Part shown: positions 4,797 through 9,396 of the stretch, piece by piece | Layout: each line of letters starts with the position of its first letter | Position numbering within the stretch: position 1 is the first letter of the stretch | Position numbers and translations under genes: made by a program | DNA from: Candidatus Falkowiibacteriota bacterium | GTDB lineage: Bacteria; Patescibacteriota; Patescibacteriia; Patescibacteriales; UBA12075 | Length of the DNA: 9,396 nt | Direction: 5' to 3' | NCBI GenBank assembly: GCA_030600505.1 | Contig: JAUVLY010000028.1 | Span: 1-9,396, forward strand | The notes under the pieces: model-generated | Told to the model about the DNA's origin: nothing | The model's input: only the letters and a program-made list of their open reading frames with translations | Database searches by the model: none

Positions 4797-6647
4797 ATGA
4801 CTGAGAAAAAGAAAAAAATTGATTTAAAATGGCTGATTGCTCCGGTAGCCATTTTTTTTATTGTCTTTGTCTTACCGGTCAGCGCCTACTTAGGCTATGA
4901 AAAACTTTACGGTGGAAAAATATACCCCGGTGTTTATTTAGGAGAGATAGACCTGGCCGGGTATGACAGTGAAGCGGCCAAGCATGAACTAAACAAAAGG
5001 ATTGATAAATTAAGCCAAACTGGCATACCATTCATATACCACAACCAAGAAACTGTACTTTATCCCCTAATCGCCTCGCTTGAAGGGGATATTGCCAGAG
5101 AAGTAATAGTCTTTGACACCGAGAGTACAATAAATAATTTATTAAATTATGGACGAGTTGGCTCTTTCCTTAAACGTTTGCAAAATAAAATCGCCGCTCT
5201 AATAAAGCCTCAACGCCACACTATACTATTCGCTGTTAACCGTGAGGAGCTGGAAACTTTCTTTTTAAGTAACTTTAATCATTTTGCCACCCCGGCACAA
5301 AATGCCCGCCTTGAATACAGCCAAGAGAACCATTGGGACCCGATCGTATTTAATATCAAAGAAGAAAGCTATGGCCAAGTCCTTAATATTGAAGCGGCTG
5401 AACAAGAGCTAAAAAGGGGCCTAAGTAGTTTAGACATTACGCCAATAAAAATTAAAGCCAATATTGACTATCCAAAAATATATAAAAAAGAAGTTCTTAA
5501 CGTTAATTCAATAGCCAGATCAATTATCAATATGTCACCGCTCTCCCTTTCTTATGGCTGGCGTAATTGGCTGGTCTACAAATCTGATATTCTTAATTGG
5601 CTAATCATTAAAGATAACTTCAGCACTAGCAGTTCGGAAAAATATATTGTCGGCTTTGATTATAAAAAAGTTAGCAATTATTTAAGCGGCGCAATTGCCC
5701 CGGATATTGATAAAAAACCAATTGACGCGAAATTTGAAATTAAAGACGGAAAAGTAAACGAGTTCCAGGCCAGCCAGGACGGTATCGGTCTGGCAATAGA
5801 AAAAAACACTAAAATAATCGAAAAACAAGTAGTATTGTTTGGCCAAAATGATATTGAGCTTACTGTAGAGGAAACAAAAAGCGAAGTAGACACGGCCGAG
5901 ATAAATAACTACGGCATTAAAGAAATAATCGGCATCGGCCACTCAAATTTTTCCGGTTCACCCAGCAACCGTCGCCACAATATCGCAATCGGCGCGGCAG
6001 CGGTAAATGGCACCTTAATTGCGCCGGATGAAGAATTTTCTCTTAACAAAGTTCTCGGTGAAGTTAACGCCGATACCGGCTATTTGCCCGAATTGGTAAT
6101 AAAAGAAGGGCGTACTATCCCCGAATACGGCGGCGGCCTTTGTCAGATCGGAACCACGGCTTTTCGCGGCACTACCGCGTCCGGCTTGCCGGTCACAATG
6201 CGCCGCAATCATTCCTATCGGGTCGGCTACTATGAGCCGGCCGGCACCGATGCCACGATCTACAGCCCTTGGCCGGATTACAAATTCAAAAACGACACTG
6301 GCAATCACATTTTGATCCAGTCCCGCATAGAGGGTAATGACCTATACTTTGATTTCTGGGGAACCAATGATGGCCGAATTGCTACTCAAACTTATCCGGT
6401 TATTTATAATATTGTCCGGCCGGCACCGACAAAAATAATTGAAACCACGGACCTGGAACCGGGTGTTAAAAGATGTACCGAAAGCGCCCACAATGGCGCA
6501 GATGCTTACATTGACTACACCGTAACCTACCCGGATGGTAAAATCGAAGAAATCCGATTCAGCTCCCACTACGTCCCCTGGCGCGCCGTCTGCCTTGTAG
6601 GTGTTGACGCTTTGTCAACTACTACCGAGGAGATTGTGGAGCAATAA
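4797..6647 (+). CDS. VanW-family (YoaR-like) membrane-anchored envelope protein
   Basis: 616 residues. A positively charged start is followed by one membrane segment at about 12-34 (LIAPVAIFFIVFVLPVSAYL), which should anchor the rest outside the cell. Residues about 40-350 contain two regions resembling the peptidoglycan-binding PG_binding_4 domains that precede VanW in such proteins, for example KIYPGVYLGEIDLAGYDSEAA. The VanW domain spans about 374-525, with the sequences GHSNFSGSPSNRRHNI, EFSLNKVLG, GGGLCQIGTTAF (Gly445 to about 456) and NHSYRVGYYEPAGTDATIY. The last 85 residues, with PAPTKIIETTDLEPGVKR, resemble a G5-like tail. VanW's biochemical role is unknown; the family occurs in vancomycin-resistance clusters and widely in cell envelope contexts. 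Presence here does not imply resistance. The start has no Shine-Dalgarno. Confidence 0.9.
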   Translation: MTEKKKKIDLKWLIAPVAIFFIVFVLPVSAYLGYEKLYGGKIYPGVYLGEIDLAGYDSEAAKHELNKRIDKLSQTGIPFIYHNQETVLYPLIASLEGDIAREVIVFDTESTINNLLNYGRVGSFLKRLQNKIAALIKPQRHTILFAVNREELETFFLSNFNHFATPAQNARLEYSQENHWDPIVFNIKEESYGQVLNIEAAEQELKRGLSSLDITPIKIKANIDYPKIYKKEVLNVNSIARSIINMSPLSLSYGWRNWLVYKSDILNWLIIKDNFSTSSSEKYIVGFDYKKVSNYLSGAIAPDIDKKPIDAKFEIKDGKVNEFQASQDGIGLAIEKNTKIIEKQVVLFGQNDIELTVEETKSEVDTAEINNYGIKEIIGIGHSNFSGSPSNRRHNIAIGAAAVNGTLIAPDEEFSLNKVLGEVNADTGYLPELVIKEGRTIPEYGGGLCQIGTTAFRGTTASGLPVTMRRNHSYRVGYYEPAGTDATIYSPWPDYKFKNDTGNHILIQSRIEGNDLYFDFWGTNDGRIATQTYPVIYNIVRPAPTKIIETTDLEPGVKRCTESAHNGADAYIDYTVTYPDGKIEEIRFSSHYVPWRAVCLVGVDALSTTTEEIVEQ

Positions 6648-6675
6648 AATATAATCTCAGGCTGAATAATCTTTC

Positions 6676-7152
6676 ATGTCTAAATTTTCTAAAAACGAAC
6701 AAAATGCTATAAAAGAAAAATTTAAGCAACTTAAACAAGTTTGCAATGGATTATTGTCGCACTCTGAACTCGCAAATATTATTACAGAAAGAAGGACTAG
6801 TTGGATAAAAAATAATTTAAAGGAAATGCTTACGAAATATAATGGATTAGCGCCAGAAGAACAGGCATACCATATTATTTATTTTGATCACATGAAAATT
6901 AATCCTGAGCATAGCAAAATGGTTAGATTATCACCAACGAAAATTAGGATTGAATCGTATAACTTCTGCCCATATCTTGAGGCGACAAACCAGTTAAAAT
7001 TAGATACCAGATGTATTTGCAAAGACGTTGGTGAGCCATCAATTCAAAAAATGTGTGAAATAATTCATCCCAAACTCAAATTTAGCAGAAACTACGACAA
7101 TATTAGACCTCATAATGGCACATATTGCGAAGAGTTTATTGAAATTATTTAG
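6676..7152 (+). CDS. Cys-rich protein, possibly ATC-hydrolase family
   Basis: 158 residues, with no signal peptide or membrane helix. The N-terminal half looks helical and charged. The C-terminal half has SYNFCPYLEA (Cys98), LDTRCICKDV (Cys113, Cys115), MCEIIHPKLKFSR (Cys127) and GTYCEEFIEI (Cys151). This spacing, with a Cys-Pro-x-x-Glu-Ala segment, a Cys cluster, an (N/H)PKLKFxR strand and a final G-x-x-C-(D/E)-F motif, resembles the L-2-amino-thiazoline-4-carboxylic acid hydrolase-like family (PF14196) as I remember it. That name covers many proteins whose substrate is unknown, so the chemistry should not be inferred. The Cys set could bind a metal. It is 28 bp after the VanW-like gene. It appears more AT-rich than its upstream neighbours, which could indicate later acquisition. 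Confidence 0.6.
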   Translation: MSKFSKNEQNAIKEKFKQLKQVCNGLLSHSELANIITERRTSWIKNNLKEMLTKYNGLAPEEQAYHIIYFDHMKINPEHSKMVRLSPTKIRIESYNFCPYLEATNQLKLDTRCICKDVGEPSIQKMCEIIHPKLKFSRNYDNIRPHNGTYCEEFIEII

Positions 7153-7217
7153 CCTGAGGCGATATTCAAAGGAAACGTTGCGCTCCTCATCTCTCTAACC
7201 AATTTTGATTAGTAATC

Positions 7218-7250
7218 AAAAAAACCGACCTGTTTTAAGGGTCAATTTTT
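7218..7250. terminator. Probable bidirectional terminator between convergent transcripts
   Basis: GACCT (7227-7231) pairs with GGGTC (7239-7243), loop 7 nt. On the plus strand it is followed by AATTTTT (7244-7250) and would end the hsp20 operon. On the minus strand the hairpin is followed by GGTTTTTTT (7226-7218) and could end the RNA made from the promoter at 7473-7501. The stem is only 4-5 bp. Confidence 0.45.
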
Positions 7251-7281
7251 ATTTGTTTTATTTGTGAAAAAATTTGTAATC

Positions 7282-7466
7282 AAAAAGGTCATCTTTTACG
7301 GGCAGGCAAGAAATCTTCCCCAGGTATTTCTGAGCCAATTATTGGTTAGTAGTTTTACCCACTAGCCGATAATTGGCCCAAAAACCCAAGACAGAAAATC
7401 CCCATGCTTGTCGTGCCTGGCCCGTAAAAAACGACCTTATTTCTTCCTTATTTCTTTTTAACGTAA
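7282..7466 (-). ncRNA. Long-hairpin RNA candidate with 6S-like architecture
   Basis: On the minus strand, 7438-7414 pairs with 7308-7285 to give a closing stem of 24 bp with one bulged C and two G-U pairs. Inside is a large internal loop of about 16 by 18 nt, then a TTTCTG/CAGAAA stem (7327-7332 with 7392-7397), a 14-nt bulge, and a long apical hairpin (7334-7350 with 7361-7377) with a 10-nt loop. A consensus promoter starts transcription near 7466, and the closing stem ends in TTTTT at 7286-7282, giving about 185 nt. Long closing stem, central bubble and apical hairpin are the plan of bacterial 6S RNA, which binds the RNA polymerase holoenzyme. The two G-U pairs favour the minus strand in the closing stem, but the apical hairpin has two A-C mismatches on this strand that would be G-U on the plus strand. 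Confidence 0.5.
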
Positions 7467-7472
7467 TTTTCT

Positions 7473-7501
7473 ATATTAGCACAAGTTTTATGCTTTGTCA
7501 A
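7473..7501 (-). promoter_or_regulatory. Strong sigma70-type promoter for the long-hairpin RNA
   Basis: On the minus strand: TTGACA (7501-7496), a 17-bp spacer, then TAATAT (7478-7473). The -35 box is perfect and the -10 box matches five of six positions. It is not followed by a protein-coding frame on this strand, which supports a non-coding transcript. It lies about 55 bp downstream of the terminators that end the EndoQ transcript. Confidence 0.75.
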
Positions 7502-7556
7502 GCGAAATAAGAGCTAATTATCCTTGTTTTATAGCAAAATAGCTAATATTAAGCAT

Positions 7557-7586
7557 AAAAAAACCGCCTATGGCCTACCCATAGGC
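7557..7586 (-). terminator. Intrinsic terminator downstream of the EndoQ gene
   Basis: On the minus strand, GCCTATGG (7586-7579) pairs perfectly with CCATAGGC (7573-7566) across a 5-nt loop, followed by GG and seven T's (7563-7557). It would end transcripts of alr-EndoQ before the promoter at 7473-7501. Confidence 0.85.
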
Positions 7587-7599
7587 TAATTTGATTTAT

Positions 7600-7618
7600 A
7601 AAAACCCGCTAAAACGGG
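7600..7618 (-). terminator. Second, weaker terminator downstream of the EndoQ gene
   Basis: On the minus strand, CCCG pairs with CGGG around a 6-nt loop (7618-7605), followed by five T's (7604-7600). The 4-bp stem is short. It stands just upstream of the stronger terminator at 7557-7586. Confidence 0.45.
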
Positions 7619-7664
7619 CTAAACTTACACTAATTAGTGATAATTAATAAATAATTAAAATCAA

Positions 7665-7716
7665 AATTCGCATGTGCCGCATTTGTAGCGCGGCTTTTTG
7701 CGCTAGCAAAAATAAC
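7665..7716 (-). repeat. Two-hairpin repeat, copy 4
   Basis: On the minus strand it runs from GTTATTTTTGC to GCACATGCGAATT. Hairpin 1 is TTTTTGC/GCAAAAA with loop TAGC; hairpin 2 is GCCGCG/TGCGGC with loop CTACAAA. It starts one base after the EndoQ stop codon TAA (7720-7718), the same position relative to a stop as copy 3. It is nearly identical to copy 1. Confidence 0.9.
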
Positions 7717-7717
7717 A

Positions 7718-9046
7718 TTATATAAGCTTTGGCTGTTTATTTATTTCTCTTTCTTCGTCTTTAAATATTTTCACTACTCCGTATTGTCCATCAAACCCAG
7801 GTTTAACAATTACGTTCCCTGCCCGCACTCTTTTAATCCCTTCCACTACACCAGGTAGAGTTAAATCACGCAGACTATTCAAATCTTTATCAAGCAGTAT
7901 CTCCATCTCCGGCCCGGCTTGTTTAATTAAATTTTGATACTCGATCTGTACTTTTTTTGAAGCCCGGCTTTTAATGCCCAGCGCCTCGGCAATTATTTTA
8001 TCCAGCTCAACCAACTTTTTAAAACCCGACGCTCCTTTGAGTTTAAATCCTTTTGGCCGGTCAGAGAGCTCATCAACGCGGTATTCAACTCCAATTACCA
8101 GCGGCTTCTTGCATTTAGGGCAAATCCCTTTATGTTTCTTGGTCTCTTCGGGCGTAAAGCAAACGCCGCAGTCCCGATGCCCATCTAAGTGATACATTCC
8201 TTCCTCAGGATAAAACTCAATCGTGTAATCAAGAAAAGAACCGGCTTTTGTTTTTTTGTCTCTAATCACTTTATAAAGTTCATCGTATGAAATCACTTTC
8301 AAGTCAAACACATTAGCCTCGCGGGCAATATTGGGTAGCGAGTGCGCGTCTGAATTAGAAAGGACGGTTAGCTTGTCCAGTTCGCTAACACGCCAATTCA
8401 TTTCCGGGTCGCTACTTAAGCCAGTCTCATAGGCATAAATATCTTTGGTATATTTACCAAAGCACTCCTCCATGGAGTCAAACCCGGACTTGGAGCCAAA
8501 GACCGCGAACCAAGGCGTCCAAATGTGCGCCGGAAAAATTAAAAATTTAGGGTGTATCTTAAGACAAATCTCAAGTAGCTTTTCCGCGCCCATCCCCAAA
8601 ATCGGCCGACCGTCCGAACGAATATTATATCTTTTATCCAGATATTTATTCAACTCTCTTACAGCCTCAATATTCGGCGCCAACAAGCAAATATGGATCC
8701 GCCGGCACTTACCACCCTTTTTATATATCAAAGCCAACTCAGTTGCTAAGACAAACTTAACCTTATCATCTTCAGCTGATTTTAACGTATACAATTCTCC
8801 CCTGTCCTTTTTCTCCCCCTCTCCGGTCTCGGAGAGGGGGCTGGGGGGAGAGGGGGCTGGGGGGAGAGGGAGGGATATTAATTCATCCTCTATCGCCTCA
8901 AACCAATCCGGAAAAGTAAAATCCCCGGTCGCGATAATATCCACGCCCTTGGTCCGGCAAGCCTTGTCAATATTCTCCAGAGTCAAATTCTTGGAGCAGG
9001 CTCGGGAATATCTACTATGAATATGTAGGTCAACTATTTGTCTCAT
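7718..9046 (-). CDS. Endonuclease Q (EndoQ), PHP-domain DNA repair nuclease
   Basis: 442 residues. The N-terminal PHP metal site reads VDLHIHSRYSRACSKNLTLENI, followed by GVDIIATGDFTFPDW, ATELALIY, SDGRPILGMGAEKL and FPAHIWTPWFAVFGSKSGFD, then ETGLSSDPEMNWR and VLSNSDAHSLPNIAREANVFD. A zinc-finger-like CGVC (about 293-296) with CPKC follows, then a C-terminal region with RVDELSDRPKGF and PGFDGQYGVVKIF. This order matches archaeal and Bacillus EndoQ, which nicks DNA 5' of deoxyuridine, deoxyinosine and AP sites; older databases often call it a UvrD-like helicase, but no helicase motifs are present. Residues about 58-78 (PLPPAPSPPSPLSETGEGEK) are a repeat-derived insert between the first PHP motifs and ATELALIY. 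It lies 39 bp after alr on the same strand, so co-transcription is plausible. Confidence 0.92.
   Translation of the reverse strand: MRQIVDLHIHSRYSRACSKNLTLENIDKACRTKGVDIIATGDFTFPDWFEAIEDELISLPLPPAPSPPSPLSETGEGEKKDRGELYTLKSAEDDKVKFVLATELALIYKKGGKCRRIHICLLAPNIEAVRELNKYLDKRYNIRSDGRPILGMGAEKLLEICLKIHPKFLIFPAHIWTPWFAVFGSKSGFDSMEECFGKYTKDIYAYETGLSSDPEMNWRVSELDKLTVLSNSDAHSLPNIAREANVFDLKVISYDELYKVIRDKKTKAGSFLDYTIEFYPEEGMYHLDGHRDCGVCFTPEETKKHKGICPKCKKPLVIGVEYRVDELSDRPKGFKLKGASGFKKLVELDKIIAEALGIKSRASKKVQIEYQNLIKQAGPEMEILLDKDLNSLRDLTLPGVVEGIKRVRAGNVIVKPGFDGQYGVVKIFKDEEREINKQPKLI
8815..8874. repeat. Palindrome plus 16-bp tandem repeat inside the EndoQ gene
   Basis: CCCCCTCTCC (8815-8824) and GGAGAGGGGG (8831-8840) form a perfect 10-bp stem with loop GGTCTC. 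The right arm starts a tandem array of GGAGAGGGGGCTGGGG at 8831-8846 and 8847-8862, then a partial unit to 8874. The array is strongly G-rich on the plus strand, encodes a Pro/Ser-rich segment on the minus strand and keeps the frame open. Confidence 0.93.
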
Positions 9047-9085
9047 AAAACAAATTTACAAATTCTTAAAAAAACTATTAGTAAT

Positions 9086-9396
9086 TTATATATATTTTCT
9101 TGGTATGCTTTCCCGCAAACGGGTAGTTATTTCGTATGGGATTGTACCCACCCTATCGGCCAGCTCATTTACAGTAATTTCTTCGCCGCCTTGTCGGCCG
9201 ATCAACACTACTTCATCTTCCAGATTTACTTTGCCCGCGTCAGTGATATCGACCATGCAGATGTTCATGCAGACCCGGCCCCGAATCGGGCAGCGCTGAG
9301 TGTTTATCAGCACTTCACAGTTACTGCTAAACCCCCGATCATAACCGTCATAATAACCGATTGGCAAAACCGCGATCCTGGATGGTCTGTTGGTCT
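9086..9396 (-). CDS. alr: Alanine racemase, C-terminal ~102 residues (5' end outside window)
   Basis: PLP-dependent enzyme interconverting L- and D-alanine for peptidoglycan. The frame is open to the window edge, so this is a fragment, not a short gene. It reads TNRPSRIAVLPIGYYDGYDRG, which contains the GYxDGY motif around the catalytic Tyr of the C-terminal domain, then RGRVCMNICMVDIT (usual form GRVxMDxxMVD), VVLIGRQGGEEITVNELAD and IPYEITTRLRESIPRKYI, a normal Alr C-terminus. Asn stands where Asp is common in GRVCMD; the effect is unknown. A downstream internal ATG is not a credible start because the conserved fold extends beyond it. EndoQ follows 39 bp downstream. Alr implies that this cell modifies or makes peptidoglycan, consistent with the VanW-like protein. 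Confidence 0.95.
   Translation of the reverse strand, partial: TNRPSRIAVLPIGYYDGYDRGFSSNCEVLINTQRCPIRGRVCMNICMVDITDAGKVNLEDEVVLIGRQGGEEITVNELADRVGTIPYEITTRLRESIPRKYI

Noticed and set aside
4797..6647. Vancomycin-resistance determinant
   Set aside because: VanW-family domains are widespread in envelope proteins, and no vanA/vanB-type ligase or vanH/vanX gene is present.
7282..7466. RNase P RNA, tmRNA or SRP RNA as identity of the long-hairpin RNA
   Set aside because: I see no GAGGAAAGTCC-type RNase P motif, no tRNA-like ends of tmRNA and no GGAAGGAAGCAGC-like SRP loop. The lone ACAGAAA on the plus strand is not enough.
8445..9020. Long open frame on the plus strand opposite the EndoQ gene
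   Set aside because: It is the antisense of strongly conserved EndoQ motifs and has no recognisable protein features.

Overview
This 9.4 kb stretch looks like a bacterial chromosome from the Candidate Phyla Radiation (Patescibacteria, Parcubacteria-like). That is an inference from three things. The genes are compact and AT-leaning, and most lack a visible Shine-Dalgarno sequence. The repertoire is minimal: ValRS, a DHH protein, a VanW/YoaR-like envelope protein, EndoQ and Alr. Short palindromic repeats invade genes; one encodes the in-frame peptide SYAEASADK, which I associate from memory with such genomes. No plasmid, phage or transposase gene is visible.

Layout. 1-1999 (-): most of valS, with its 3' end outside the window. 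2000-2361: divergent intergenic region with a valS promoter, two tandem sigma70-type promoters reading right, a possible attenuator, and a pair of inverted structured repeats. 2362-3516 (+): a DHH/NrnA-like protein with a degraded metal site. 3518-3873 (+): tRNA segment with tRNA-Ile(UAU), a broken tRNA split by a palindromic repeat, and tRNA-Val(GAC). 3879-7152 (+): probable operon of hsp20, DUF3006-like protein, VanW-family membrane protein and a Cys-rich protein resembling the ATC-hydrolase family. 7153-7717: convergent intergenic region with a bidirectional terminator, a strong minus-strand promoter driving a long-hairpin RNA of about 185 nt (6S-like architecture), two minus-strand terminators and a structured repeat. 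7718-9046 (-): endonuclease Q. 9086-9396 (-): C-terminal part of alanine racemase.

Functional themes are translation (ValRS, tRNAs), DNA repair (EndoQ), proteostasis (Hsp20) and cell envelope (Alr, VanW-like). The unusual content is the repeats. There are four classes: (i) a roughly 50-bp two-hairpin repeat in four copies, with a compensatory base-pair change; (ii) a roughly 30-bp palindrome in and around tRNAs and inside hsp20; (iii) a 7-bp tandem repeat inside valS; (iv) a palindrome plus 16-bp tandem repeat inside the EndoQ gene. The best candidates for new biology are the two-hairpin repeat family, the long-hairpin RNA and the repeat-split tRNA.
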